A stretch of 64,000 nt of DNA. It comes from Parerythrobacter lutipelagi (GTDB taxonomy: Bacteria > Pseudomonadota > Alphaproteobacteria > Sphingomonadales > Sphingomonadaceae). The stretch is taken from positions 124,001 through 188,000 of the forward strand of contig NZ_SKCJ01000002.1 in NCBI RefSeq assembly GCF_005434975.1. Reading direction: 5' to 3'. Position numbers and translations under genes: made by a program. The notes below the pieces were generated by a model that was not told the origin of the DNA, did no database searches, and saw only the letters and a program-made list of their open reading frames with translations. Of the stretch, positions 53,162 through 63,528 are shown piece by piece (within the stretch, counting starts at the first letter, position 1; the number at the start of each line of letters is the position of its first letter).

Positions 53162-53758
53162 ATGGAAATCAGTGCACGCCGCTCGGCACAAATCGTTGCA
53201 GTCGCCCTCGTTTCGATGGTCGTGACGCAACTCGTTTATTTTACGCTCTCCAGTCAGGGCGCCGAAATCAACCGGCCGGTCATCTGGACGGTTGAGGCGG
53301 TCGCCTTTCTCGCCATCGCGGTGTTCGCCCTGGTGGCATTGGCCAAGGGGCGCGCCTTGACCGCAGCGTGGGCGGCGATTGCCACTGGCGGGATGATCAA
53401 CGCGATCCAGGTCGGAATGGGCCTTGCCATGTTCGGCCCGGTAAAGGACGCGGGCGAGGCAATGGCGCCCGCGTTCGAAGCGATTCTTGCGGGCGCGTTC
53501 TTCCTCTATTTCTCAGGCAAGTTCCTGTTCGGTTTCGGCGCAATTCTATTCGGGCTTGGCGCTGTGAAATGCGGTAACGGCATCGGCAAGGCGCTTGGCG
53601 GCCTTGCCGTTGTGTCCGGCGCTGCCGCGATGCTGGCGAACACCGGTGCAATGGCGCAAGGTATGGCTTTGATGCTTCCTGCCGGTGCCAGCGGAACAGC
53701 CGCCACGCTGTTTCTTGCAGCCGCGATCATCGTGACCGGAAAGCATAAGGACGCTTAA
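53162..53758 (+). CDS. Polytopic membrane protein of unknown function
   Basis: The 198-residue protein has about six hydrophobic segments, rich in Ala and Gly, and ends in a charged GKHKDA tail. GGGGAAAGTCG precedes the ATG. No family was recognised. Its stop overlaps that of the convergent nitronate monooxygenase within TTAA at 53755-53758. Confidence 0.65.
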   Translation: MEISARRSAQIVAVALVSMVVTQLVYFTLSSQGAEINRPVIWTVEAVAFLAIAVFALVALAKGRALTAAWAAIATGGMINAIQVGMGLAMFGPVKDAGEAMAPAFEAILAGAFFLYFSGKFLFGFGAILFGLGAVKCGNGIGKALGGLAVVSGAAAMLANTGAMAQGMALMLPAGASGTAATLFLAAAIIVTGKHKDA

Positions 53759-54873
53759 TCGAAATTACCTGCCAACGCCTCGAAGCCGGCGGCGAATTCT
53801 TCCTTGAAATCCTGCACAACTGCGCCCGCGCCGCGCACCTCCTTCACCAGGCCCACACCCTGGCCGACGAAATAGGTGCACAGCCCCTGCGCTTGCGGGT
53901 TGCCGTTCACTGCGGCTTTGTCGATCGCGCGCAATACGGGCTCTGACAGGAGCATCATCAACGGCATGGGCAGGGCGGGGATGCCGGCCTCTTCCCACCT
54001 GGCATGCCATCCGCTGCGCAGCTGGCGGCTGAATTTGCCGGTACGGTGCTTGCTGCGGATCGTGTCGCGGCTGGTCGCAGCGACCATTTTCTCGCGAAAC
54101 ACTTCGGTCGTCTCGGATTCGCTGGTCGCGAGCCATACGCTGCCGCACCACGCGCCCGCTGCTCCCATCGCCATCATCCCGGCCATTTGCTGACCGTTCA
54201 TGATCCCTCCGGCGGCGAGCACGGGGATGTCCTTGCCCGCATCGCGGATTGCCTGAAGGACTTCCGGGATAAGCACGATGGTTGAAACCTCGCCGCAATG
54301 CCCGCCGCCTTCGCCGCCCTGCGCGACGATGATATCGACCCCGGCGTCGATCTGTTTCATCGCGTGTTCCTTCGCGCCGACCAGCGCTGCGACCGGTATT
54401 CCGTGCTTCTTGCCCGCTGCGATCATTTCAGGTGGAGCGGTGCCCAGCGCGTTGGCGATCAACCGAACTGGGTGATTGAAGCTGACTTCGAGCAATTCCT
54501 GACCGAGCGAGGTGTTGGGCCGGTGCGATCCACCAAACGGAGCGGTGCCATCTTGTGAAACACCGCAGTCGCGCAATATCTGGCGCGTGAAATCGCGATA
54601 TTCCGGCGGTATCATCGCCACGACCTCGTCCGCCGTCACTTGCTTTTCGACCGCCTGGACTTCCGGGATCAGGACATCGACACCGTAAGGCTTGCCGTCG
54701 ACGTGGTCGTCGATCCAGTTGAGTTCCTGCTCCAATTGCTCGGGCGTGAAACTGACCGCACCGATCACCCCGAAACCGCCCGCGCGGCTGACTGCAGCGA
54801 CGACATCGCGGCAATGCGAAAAAGCGAACAGCGGGAATTCGCATCCCACCATCTCGGTCATGCGAAACGGCAT
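53755..54873 (-). CDS. Nitronate monooxygenase (2-nitropropane dioxygenase family)
   Basis: The 372-residue TIM-barrel flavoprotein has the FMN and active-site segments SRAGGFGVIGAVSF, AQGGEGGGHCGEVSTIVLIPEV, PVLAAGGIMNG and AMGAAGAWCGSVWLAT. It oxidises alkyl nitronates. ATG 54873 follows GGGAGCCGAAACT. It is divergent from the GH19 gene. Confidence 0.92.
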   Translation of the reverse strand: MPFRMTEMVGCEFPLFAFSHCRDVVAAVSRAGGFGVIGAVSFTPEQLEQELNWIDDHVDGKPYGVDVLIPEVQAVEKQVTADEVVAMIPPEYRDFTRQILRDCGVSQDGTAPFGGSHRPNTSLGQELLEVSFNHPVRLIANALGTAPPEMIAAGKKHGIPVAALVGAKEHAMKQIDAGVDIIVAQGGEGGGHCGEVSTIVLIPEVLQAIRDAGKDIPVLAAGGIMNGQQMAGMMAMGAAGAWCGSVWLATSESETTEVFREKMVAATSRDTIRSKHRTGKFSRQLRSGWHARWEEAGIPALPMPLMMLLSEPVLRAIDKAAVNGNPQAQGLCTYFVGQGVGLVKEVRGAGAVVQDFKEEFAAGFEALAGNFD

Positions 54874-54965
54874 AGTTTCGGCTCCCTGTTCAGTGGTAAA
54901 GCATGGCACAGGATTAATTGGCGGTCACTCTCCAATTCTCGTTGCATCACGCGATGGACTTTTAC

Positions 54966-54994
54966 TTGAGGGCGGCGGTCTACAGTGTTAGAAA
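54966..54994 (+). promoter_or_regulatory. Candidate sigma-70-like promoter for the GH19 gene pair
   Basis: TTGAGG at 54966-54971 and TAGAAA at 54989-54994 are separated by 17 bases, 53 bases before the GTG at 55048. The match is moderate and the assignment is tentative. Confidence 0.35.
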
Positions 54995-55047
54995 TGCGGC
55001 AATAAAAAGTCGGGCCGCTATTTATCCAGACACGGGGGAGCGTGAAT

Positions 55048-55629
55048 GTGGCGACTTTCGATCCAAAAGAGTTTTTCGCGCTTTTGCGAAGTGGTTTGCT
55101 CGGGCCAACCTTGAGCCGCAAGGAAGTTGACGGCTGCAATGCGGTTCTTGCTGCCATGGAGAATCTTCCTCTCGCTTATTGCGCCTACGGGCTGGCTACA
55201 GCGTACCACGAAACAAATGCAACGATGCTTCCCGTGCGCGAAGCCTATTGGTTGTCAGAGGCATGGCGCAAGAAGAATTTGCGTTACTGGCCGTGGTACG
55301 GTCGCGGTTACGTCCAGCTGACCTGGGAAACCAATTACGAACGTGCCGACGAGGAACTTGAGCTGGGCGGCTCGCTGACGAAGAATCCCGACCTCGCTCT
55401 TGAGCCGGATATCGCAGCACGGATCATGCGGTGCGGAATGATTGAGGGATGGTTCGCTGGCGACAGACATGGGCGGCATGATTTTGCCAGGCATCTTCCT
55501 GAGAACGGCCCGGCGACGGAACTCCAGTTCAAGGGCGCCCGGCGGATCATCAACGGGACCGACAAGAACCTTTTGATTGCAAGGCATGCGCTGCAATTTC
55601 AGCAAGCACTGGAGAATGGAAAATGGTGA
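55048..55629 (+). CDS. GH19-type lysozyme/chitinase-like protein
   Basis: The 193-residue protein resembles the compact GH19 domain of phage-type endolysins and bacterial chitinases: YGLATAYHETNATMLPVREAYWLSE (acidic catalytic region), a WPWYGRGYVQLTWETNYERA segment and an ARRIINGTDK helix. It probably cleaves the glycan strand of peptidoglycan or chitin. No signal peptide is present. GTG 55048 lies seven bases after GGGGGAG; an earlier GTG at 55042 is too close. Its end overlaps a secreted-protein gene by seven bases. No prophage genes flank it. Confidence 0.8.
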   Translation: MATFDPKEFFALLRSGLLGPTLSRKEVDGCNAVLAAMENLPLAYCAYGLATAYHETNATMLPVREAYWLSEAWRKKNLRYWPWYGRGYVQLTWETNYERADEELELGGSLTKNPDLALEPDIAARIMRCGMIEGWFAGDRHGRHDFARHLPENGPATELQFKGARRIINGTDKNLLIARHALQFQQALENGKW

Positions 55630-56054
55630 GAACGATGCTTTTGGCGGTGTCTGCGGTCGCGCTGACGGGTAATGCTCAGGCAAACGGCGGCATCGTGTGC
55701 CGGAACGAAGCTGTTCAGGTGAATTGTGGTGGCGGCAGTTGCGAAGCGACCACCGATGCGTTCACGCCTTTTTCGGTTTCGCGTAGCGGTGACACATTGC
55801 AGGTCTGTGCCTATTCGGGCTGCTGGTCAGGGGAGATAGAAGCCGCAGTCGTGCGCGGAGACTTCCGTGTCGATTTTGCAGATCTGTCTCGGGAATTTCC
55901 GGAGGATATCGCAGATCAGCCGGACGAAGCTTCTGAGCCGGTTGAAGCCAGCCTTTTTTACGATACTGCGAACCGGGTCGGATTCGTCTATTTCATGGGT
56001 TTTGCCAATCCGCTGACTTGCGAGTCCTTCGATATGGTCGAGTCAGACAACTGA
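55623..56054 (+). CDS. Small cysteine-rich secreted protein overlapping the GH19 gene
   Basis: The 143-residue protein has a signal peptide (about 1-20, LTGNAQA), several cysteines in the N-terminal half (CRNEAVQVNCGGGSC, VCAYSGC) and one near the C-terminus, suggesting disulfides. An acidic middle stretch follows. Family not recognised. The ATG lies inside the end of the GH19 gene, so the two are coupled. An inhibitor or immunity role against the GH19 enzyme, or assistance in its export, is possible but unproven. Confidence 0.65.
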   Translation: MVRTMLLAVSAVALTGNAQANGGIVCRNEAVQVNCGGGSCEATTDAFTPFSVSRSGDTLQVCAYSGCWSGEIEAAVVRGDFRVDFADLSREFPEDIADQPDEASEPVEASLFYDTANRVGFVYFMGFANPLTCESFDMVESDN

Positions 56055-56079
56055 GAGCTAACTGGCAAGACAATTTGCC

Positions 56080-56733
56080 TTACGTCTGACCTGCCTTGTG
56101 ACCCTCGTCGGATACATTACGCAGACTCAGTTGGGCCGGTGCATCGACAAGTCTGCGCGCGCTGTCCCATCCTCCGTGCAACCAGATCTGGCGCGCCTCT
56201 TCGCTGTCCGGCAAGACGACCGGCATCGCCTTGCAGCCCAGTTCCTTCGGCACTCCGGCAGCGCCGCGCGTCAGCAGTGCAAAGCCGGGGACTTCATTGT
56301 CTTTCCACACGCCGGCCATGGCAAACATCGGCTGGTCATCCGGCGCGAACCAGTGCCGCAAGCGGCGCCCTTCGTAGTCGGTGCCGCTGCCCCACTCCAT
56401 GAATGCAGTTGCCGGCACAAGGCAGCGGAACTCGCTGTTGCGCAGATTGCCGATCCAGAACGGGCTGTCCGGATTGCGCACGCTCGCCACCAACCGTGCG
56501 GGATCGTCTGCCGAGGGCGGAGGTAGCACTCCCCAGAGGCGCGGCACCATGCGCGGCTGGAGCGGCTTCCCCGCCGGACGTGGCCCGGCGATAAACTCGC
56601 GCCCAGCGGTTATCACCGGGGCGAATTTGCCCGGCGCGGCGTAGCCACCGGCCCACGGATCATCGCCCGCGCGCGCTCCGAAACGCGCAGACACAGCGGC
56701 TGCGGATGCGTCGAGGCGATAGAGCAGCGTCAC
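56080..56733 (-). CDS. SRAP (YedK/HMCES-like) family protein lacking catalytic residues
   Basis: The 217-residue protein aligns by eye with the SRAP fold that forms a thiazolidine link to abasic DNA sites (RPRMVPRLWGVLPPP, RCLVPATAFMEWG, FALLTRGA, AMPVVLPDSEE, WL). The invariant N-terminal Met-Cys nucleophile is missing: the GTG start gives VTLLYRLD and no in-frame MCGR is found upstream. The usual His before R-M-P is also replaced (GCKAMPVVL), although the Glu in FMEW remains. It may be inactive or bind DNA without crosslinking. Confidence 0.7.
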   Translation of the reverse strand: MTLLYRLDASAAAVSARFGARAGDDPWAGGYAAPGKFAPVITAGREFIAGPRPAGKPLQPRMVPRLWGVLPPPSADDPARLVASVRNPDSPFWIGNLRNSEFRCLVPATAFMEWGSGTDYEGRRLRHWFAPDDQPMFAMAGVWKDNEVPGFALLTRGAAGVPKELGCKAMPVVLPDSEEARQIWLHGGWDSARRLVDAPAQLSLRNVSDEGHKAGQT

Positions 56734-56758
56734 GCCATGTGCCCGGTCGGTGACAGCG

Positions 56759-57445
56759 TTACGACCCGACGAGGAACATGTTGATCGTCAGCCGGCCCTT
56801 GCGCGGATTGTCCGACAGCACGGCCGGATCGGGAATGACACCCGAATGGAGCTGCCGCCCGCGATACAGCACCAGCCGGTCGGGCTGCGCTTCGACCTCG
56901 TCGATCAATTCGAACCAATCACTGTCACCGTGGTGAAAGCTGGCGGGCGGCATCCCGTGCTCCTGCTCGTCCTGCGCCAGCGCGGCATTATAGGCGGCCT
57001 CGCGGTCGGGCGTGACTGTCTCGAAGCCGGTGCGCTTGTGGCGGTAAAACGCCGTCCCGCCGGTCTCCGGCCCGAGCAAATAGTGCATCACTGCCACCAC
57101 TTCGCCGCCGGAATGGTCGTAATGCGGGATCCGCTGGAGCGGGGCGAGATCAGTTTCCGCTACAGTGACCAGCGAAAAGGTCGAGGCATCGAGCCGGACG
57201 CCCTTGGTAAAGCCGAAGACGCGTTGCATCACCTGCATCATCAAATCGCGCCGCCGGTCGAGATAGTTCGGCTCGGCCCATGAGCGGATGCCGGGATAGG
57301 ACGCGCCGGCGTGCTGGTATTCGGCGGCATAGCCCGCCTCCAGCAATTCATCGACCATCCCGCTGAACTGGTCGATCACCACCAGCGGTTCGCCTTCACG
57401 CCCCATTTGGCGGACGCTTATTTTGGGTTCGGGTAGTGGCTGCAT
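56759..57445 (-). CDS. DUF6445 family 2-oxoglutarate/Fe(II) oxygenase-like protein
   Basis: The 228-residue protein has a candidate iron facial triad (H-Y-D in IPHYDHSGG and the His in RGRQLHSGVIP) and a C-terminal Arg (KGRLTINMFL) of the type that binds 2-oxoglutarate. In other sphingomonads I associate this pattern with DUF6445. Substrate unknown; prolyl-hydroxylase-like or tryptophan-related chemistry cannot be told apart here. Its stop is 25 bases from the SRAP-like gene on the same strand. Confidence 0.7.
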   Translation of the reverse strand: MQPLPEPKISVRQMGREGEPLVVIDQFSGMVDELLEAGYAAEYQHAGASYPGIRSWAEPNYLDRRRDLMMQVMQRVFGFTKGVRLDASTFSLVTVAETDLAPLQRIPHYDHSGGEVVAVMHYLLGPETGGTAFYRHKRTGFETVTPDREAAYNAALAQDEQEHGMPPASFHHGDSDWFELIDEVEAQPDRLVLYRGRQLHSGVIPDPAVLSDNPRKGRLTINMFLVGS

Positions 57446-57571
57446 GGCTGCGGTGGTGGCGCATCGGGGCGGGGGTAGTCAATCAGCTTGAGGCCCTGAA
57501 TGCGCCCCTGCATGCGCCACTGGATGCTCTGCTGGACTGGCGCGCCGTTTCGCCCTAGACCCTGCCCATCC

Positions 57572-59615
<2,044 letters not shown>

Positions 59616-59641
59616 GCACCGCCGAAACCCCGCGCGAAGTC

Positions 59642-60037
59642 ATGGACACGGCGATCAAGCAGATCGTCGTGCCCCATTTGCGCACGCTCGGCTTCAAAGG
59701 CTCGCTGCCCGATTTCCATCGCCCGCGCGGGGGCGCGGTGGACTTGCTGACCTTCCAGTTTCGCCGTGACGGAGCGGCATTCGTGGTGGAGCTGGGCCGC
59801 GTGGCTGCGAGCGGGTTCGACTTCCACGGCAAACATATCCCCGCCGCCAAGGCCAAAAGCCGCTACCTGAAAGAACGCCACCGCCTCGGCGCCGATTTCC
59901 GCGTGAACTACGGCGACCACTGGTTCGCCTTCGCGGACCGCGACCCGAAAGAGGTGGCGCGCGAGATTAACCGACAACTGGTTCAGCCCGAGCTGTGGCA
60001 ATTTGTAGGCACGCTCCGTGCTTTGGGCGCAGCTTGA
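59642..60037 (+). CDS. DUF4304-like protein
   Basis: The 131-residue soluble protein begins IKQIVVPHLRTLGFKGSLPDFHR, followed by VDLLTFQFRRDGAAFVVELG, a pattern I associate with DUF4304. Function unknown. It lies 26 bases after thiC and might be read through from it; its own ribosome-binding site is poor. Confidence 0.65.
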   Translation: MDTAIKQIVVPHLRTLGFKGSLPDFHRPRGGAVDLLTFQFRRDGAAFVVELGRVAASGFDFHGKHIPAAKAKSRYLKERHRLGADFRVNYGDHWFAFADRDPKEVAREINRQLVQPELWQFVGTLRALGAA

Positions 60038-60070
60038 AGCCGTGCGGCACGGCGCAATTTCAGTGCCGGA

Positions 60071-61702
60071 ATGAGTAGGCTGCTGGTCAAATCAATGCTG
60101 CTCGCGGCAGTGCTGGTGATTGATATCGCCGCTTGGCCGGCCTTGTGGGCGGAAATGGGGGCTTCGCTGTTCCTGCGTGTGATCGCTGCATTTGCGGTGT
60201 TGGCGGGTGCGCTTCTCTGTGCAGCTTTGGTGCAAAATGTGGTCCTGAGATGGACCTATGGTTTGGTTTTGGCGCTCGGCGCCTGGATGGTCTTGGGTTA
60301 CCGTTTCTCGGTCGGGACAGCCACTAGCTATTTTGATTTTGTAACTGTGGTTGATGCGCGCAGTTCGCTGATTGATGCGTTCGCGTTGCATTGGCTTGGG
60401 TTACTTGCTGCGGGCGGGGCGGCGCTGTTGACGGCCCTTGCGATTTCGTTGAAGCCTCCGCCGACTGCGCGGCGCTTAGCCGTGCTTGTTGCTCTGATCC
60501 CGATTGTAGCGGGCGCAGGTATCATCAGCTTACTGGTGGAACGGAACGGTCAGGGTCGCGGTATTCCGGCATCTTGGCAGGGCATCGGTTATGCCGGGCT
60601 GTATGTCGTTGACAGTTTTCACGGACTCGCTGGTGCACGCAGCGATGTAACGATCATGGCAAACTCAGCGCCACCAGATCGCGACATCATCCTGATCGTC
60701 GATGAATCGGTTTCGGCTAATTACCTTGATCTGAATGCGGTAGGCGGTGCCTATTCCGGTCTGGCGATGAAACGACCGAACTGGAGCACTCGCGATTTTG
60801 GGATCGCTGCGAGCATGACCAATTGTTCGATGACAACCAATGTGGGACTGCGCTTTGGCGCAGGGCGCGAAGACTTCCAGAGAAAGATCGCTCGCGCGCC
60901 CTCAATTTGGGCCTATGCCCGGAATGCGGGAATGCGGACTGTCTATATATATGGTCAGCGAGGCGGGCTAAATGAAAATTATATGACTGACGCGGAGCGC
61001 GAACTGATCGATGAAGAAATCTATTTCGACGATATCGCTCTGGTCCAACGGGACCAGTATATCGCGGATGAATTGGCCCGACGGTTAAACAATGGGAAAC
61101 CCGAGTTCATTCTGGCGAGCAAAGCTGGCGCGCACTTCCCGCTGACGGGCATGTACCCAGCTGGTGGCGGGCGGTTCATGCCCGAAGCCGACATAAGTAC
61201 GCTGTCCAAGGATGAGCAATTCTGGAAGCTCTACCGCAACAATTATCGCAACGCGCTGGATTGGAGTGTGGGTGCGTTCTTCGACCGGCTGTTTAGCGAG
61301 GCTGGGCAAAACCCGGACACTGCGATGATCATCTATACCTCCGACCACGGGCAGACTTTCTACGAGCACGAGGATCCCGGCTCGATAACACATTGCCGCA
61401 AAGATGCTGCAATGGAAGAGGGTGCGGTTCCGTTGGTTGTGTTAGAGACGGGAACGCAGCTGGATAAGAATCCAAAGCGTGATTCCAACAGTCACTACCA
61501 GATTTTCCCGGAGTTGCTGCTAGCTATGGGATATCGTGTAGACGATGTCGTTCGCGATTACGGTCAGGGACTGGGTGGCGGCGCAGATGACCCTATGAAG
61601 TTTGCTGTTCAGATGCATCTGCGATTGGGAATTCCGCCGGGTTGGGTAAAGATCGAACCCGAGGAAGTCTTTCGCCCGCCCGACCGAGCTGAAACGGATT
61701 AG
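60071..61702 (+). CDS. Sulfatase-fold membrane protein (phosphoethanolamine transferase/LTA synthase-like)
   Basis: The 543-residue protein has about five N-terminal membrane segments (1-180) and a periplasmic alkaline-phosphatase/sulfatase-fold domain (about 215-510). IVDESVSANYLDL supplies the first metal residues, NCSMTTNVGL the likely nucleophile Thr, and YTSDHGQTFYEHE the second metal site. It probably transfers a phospho-alcohol group to lipid A or a glycan. No operon partners were seen. Its stop overlaps the convergent gene at 61699-61702. Confidence 0.8.
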   Translation: MSRLLVKSMLLAAVLVIDIAAWPALWAEMGASLFLRVIAAFAVLAGALLCAALVQNVVLRWTYGLVLALGAWMVLGYRFSVGTATSYFDFVTVVDARSSLIDAFALHWLGLLAAGGAALLTALAISLKPPPTARRLAVLVALIPIVAGAGIISLLVERNGQGRGIPASWQGIGYAGLYVVDSFHGLAGARSDVTIMANSAPPDRDIILIVDESVSANYLDLNAVGGAYSGLAMKRPNWSTRDFGIAASMTNCSMTTNVGLRFGAGREDFQRKIARAPSIWAYARNAGMRTVYIYGQRGGLNENYMTDAERELIDEEIYFDDIALVQRDQYIADELARRLNNGKPEFILASKAGAHFPLTGMYPAGGGRFMPEADISTLSKDEQFWKLYRNNYRNALDWSVGAFFDRLFSEAGQNPDTAMIIYTSDHGQTFYEHEDPGSITHCRKDAAMEEGAVPLVVLETGTQLDKNPKRDSNSHYQIFPELLLAMGYRVDDVVRDYGQGLGGGADDPMKFAVQMHLRLGIPPGWVKIEPEEVFRPPDRAETD

Positions 61703-62136
61703 GGCGCGCCTTCAGGCGCGCGATTGGCCCATACCAGTATCGCCGTCAGAGCCACTGCCAGTCCCCACAGGCCCAGTTTGGGGTTTACCGTTGCGAAGTT
61801 CACGAACAGGAAGCCGTGGCTCAGCAGATAGATGCCGATCAGGGCCAGCCCCCAGCGCTTGCGCCAGATCTGGCCAAGGGCGCCAAGGCATATGGTCACG
61901 CCCATAAAGGCGATAAAGCCGAAATAGGTGAGGGGCGTGAAGCCCACCAAATTGAGCGGAGCTTCGGCGATGAAGCGTTGTGTGTCGGCCAGCGCCTCCA
62001 CCGCTTCGCCGGTGAACATCCACCAGCCGGATGCCTGCCCGATCATCAGGATGCTGACTCCGATGCGGACAAGTCCGGAGGCGAGGAACAGCAGGCAAAT
62101 GATGATGGCGAGCGAGCGCATGAGTTCGGAAGGCAT
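61699..62136 (-). CDS. Small four-TM membrane protein of unknown function
   Basis: The 145-residue protein has four hydrophobic segments (about 8-28, 66-86, 93-112 and 117-136). It resembles small DUF4345-like integral proteins, but the family is not certain. The ATG at 62136 has no ribosome-binding site, but a near-consensus promoter ends almost at the start codon, so the mRNA is probably leaderless. Confidence 0.6.
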   Translation of the reverse strand: MPSELMRSLAIIICLLFLASGLVRIGVSILMIGQASGWWMFTGEAVEALADTQRFIAEAPLNLVGFTPLTYFGFIAFMGVTICLGALGQIWRKRWGLALIGIYLLSHGFLFVNFATVNPKLGLWGLAVALTAILVWANRAPEGAP

Positions 62137-62141
62137 GGTGT

Positions 62142-62170
62142 AGTATCTATATAATACACTTGTGTGTCAA
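62142..62170 (-). promoter_or_regulatory. Sigma-70-type promoter of a probably leaderless mRNA
   Basis: On the minus strand, TTGACA (62170-62165), a 17-base spacer and GATACT (62147-62142) precede the ATG at 62136 by only five bases. Transcription would start at or within a base or two of the start codon. Confidence 0.65.
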
Positions 62171-62294
62171 CATGCGCGGCAGCCGTGAACCTTGCTGGCC
62201 TTTCCCCGCCACGCTTGCCCACCGGCCGATTTGCCAATGCCCGCACGGGGGAGTAGTATCGCAGTTCCGGGTCGCTTTTGGAGAGGGCCCGGTC

Positions 62295-62690
62295 ATGCTT
62301 GGCAAATACACCTATCTGCAGGTCGCACTGTTCGTTTTCGGCGTGGTTTTCTGCCTCATCTATCCGCTTGCGCTGGTGTGGCCTGCGGGCTGGATGTGGC
62401 ATGAGGGTGCGCCCTTCGCCAGTCAGTATTACGCCATGATTGTCGGCGTTTATGCCACGCTCGGCGTGTGCCTGATCCTGGCGGCACGCAACCCGGCAGA
62501 ACATCTTTCGCTGATCCGTTTTACCATCTGGTCCAGCGTGGTTCACGCGCTGATCATGGCGGTGCAGGCATTTCAGGCGCCCGAGCATGGCGGACATTTG
62601 CTCGGCGATGTCCCGGCTCTGCTGCTGGTCGCGGTGGTTCTGTGGTGGCTGTCACGCAATCCGGCGGCAGGTGCTGCATCGTCTTCCTAG
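62295..62690 (+). CDS. Small four-TM membrane protein (DUF6632-like)
   Basis: The 131-residue protein has four hydrophobic segments, starting LQVALFVFGVVFCLIYPLALVWP. The arrangement resembles DUF6632, but this is a recollection, not a search result. ATG 62295 follows GGAGAGGGCCCGGTC. Divergent from the previous small membrane gene, 158 bases between starts. Confidence 0.6.
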   Translation: MLGKYTYLQVALFVFGVVFCLIYPLALVWPAGWMWHEGAPFASQYYAMIVGVYATLGVCLILAARNPAEHLSLIRFTIWSSVVHALIMAVQAFQAPEHGGHLLGDVPALLLVAVVLWWLSRNPAAGAASSS

Positions 62691-62733
62691 GCTAGGGTGC
62701 TTCAGGTGAAGGTCAGGGCGCGCTGCTCGCCGC

Positions 62734-63066
62734 TCAGCGCTTCCTGACGAATTCCGCGCGGAGGACGAGGCCTTTGATGCCGGGATATTTGCAGTCGATT
62801 TCCTGCGCGTCTCCGGTCAGGCGGATGCTCTTGATCACAGTCCCCTGTTTCAGCGTCTTGCCGGCCCCTTTAACGTCGAGGTCCTTGATCAGAGTCACCT
62901 GATCGCCGTCCGCCAGCAGATTGCCGACGGCATCGCGGACCTCGACCTGATCGGCGTCGGCACTGGCGGCCTGCTTTGCGGCGAGCTCGGATGCGGGCAT
63001 CCATTCGCCGCTGTCTTCGTCATATACGTAATCATCGGCGGATGGGTCGTGATCGGATGTGTTCAT
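62734..63066 (-). CDS. PhnA (YjdM) C-terminal-domain protein
   Basis: The 110-residue protein has an acidic N-terminal 45 residues followed by the PhnA domain: VRDAVGNLLADGDQVTLIKDL, a KGAGKTLKQGT loop and a GLVLRAEFVRK end. The zinc-ribbon half of full-length YjdM is absent. PhnA is not required for phosphonate use and its role is unknown. ATG 63066 gives a compact protein; the long frame to 63321 overlaps dodecin. Confidence 0.8.
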   Translation of the reverse strand: MNTSDHDPSADDYVYDEDSGEWMPASELAAKQAASADADQVEVRDAVGNLLADGDQVTLIKDLDVKGAGKTLKQGTVIKSIRLTGDAQEIDCKYPGIKGLVLRAEFVRKR

Positions 63067-63217
63067 GCCAGCGCTATGCGGCAGCCATGGGTGCCTGTCG
63101 AGCGGCGCCAGGCCTCTATTCGGTGTTGTATGAGGCATTGGCCCATCCCGCCTTCTCGGAACAACGCGCACTTCCAGAGCTTGATTAAGCATCACCGGAA
63201 CAAAAAAGGAAAATTCC

Positions 63218-63421
63218 ATGTCAGTTGCAAAAGTCACTGAAATCATTGCCTCGTCACCCACCAGCGTCGAAGATGCCGTCCGTGAAGGCGTGAAGCGCGC
63301 CTCCAAGACCATCAAGGGCATTCAGGGTGTATGGGTGAAAGACACCAAGGCCACTGTGTCCAACGGTGAAATCACCGAATGGCGCTGCACGCTGAAGATC
63401 ACTTTCATCGTCAACGACTGA
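63218..63421 (+). CDS. Dodecin
   Basis: The 67-residue flavin-binding dodecin has the family pattern KVTEIIASSPTSVEDAVREGV, then TIKGIQGVWVKDTKA and a C-terminal WRCTLKITFIVND strand. Dodecameric dodecins sequester flavin, and the family's stacking Trp is in WRCTLKI. AAAAAGGAAAATTCC precedes the ATG and a terminator follows. Confidence 0.93.
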   Translation: MSVAKVTEIIASSPTSVEDAVREGVKRASKTIKGIQGVWVKDTKATVSNGEITEWRCTLKITFIVND

Positions 63422-63446
63422 GGCGAGCCAGAATAAAGCGAAACAG

Positions 63447-63472
63447 GAGCGGGCCAGGTGCCCGCTCTTTTC
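63447..63472 (+). terminator. Rho-independent terminator of dodecin
   Basis: GAGCGGGC and GCCCGCTC form a perfect 8-base stem around CAGGT and are followed by TTTTCTT. Confidence 0.9.
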
Positions 63473-63528
63473 TTGCGTACGGCCTCGCGTGCGATCGGGG
63501 GGAGGGCACCGATGCCGAACTTCGAATG

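Noticed and set aside
55048-56054. Prophage lysis cassette
   Set aside because: The GH19 gene looks endolysin-like, but no holin, spanin, structural or integrase genes are near.
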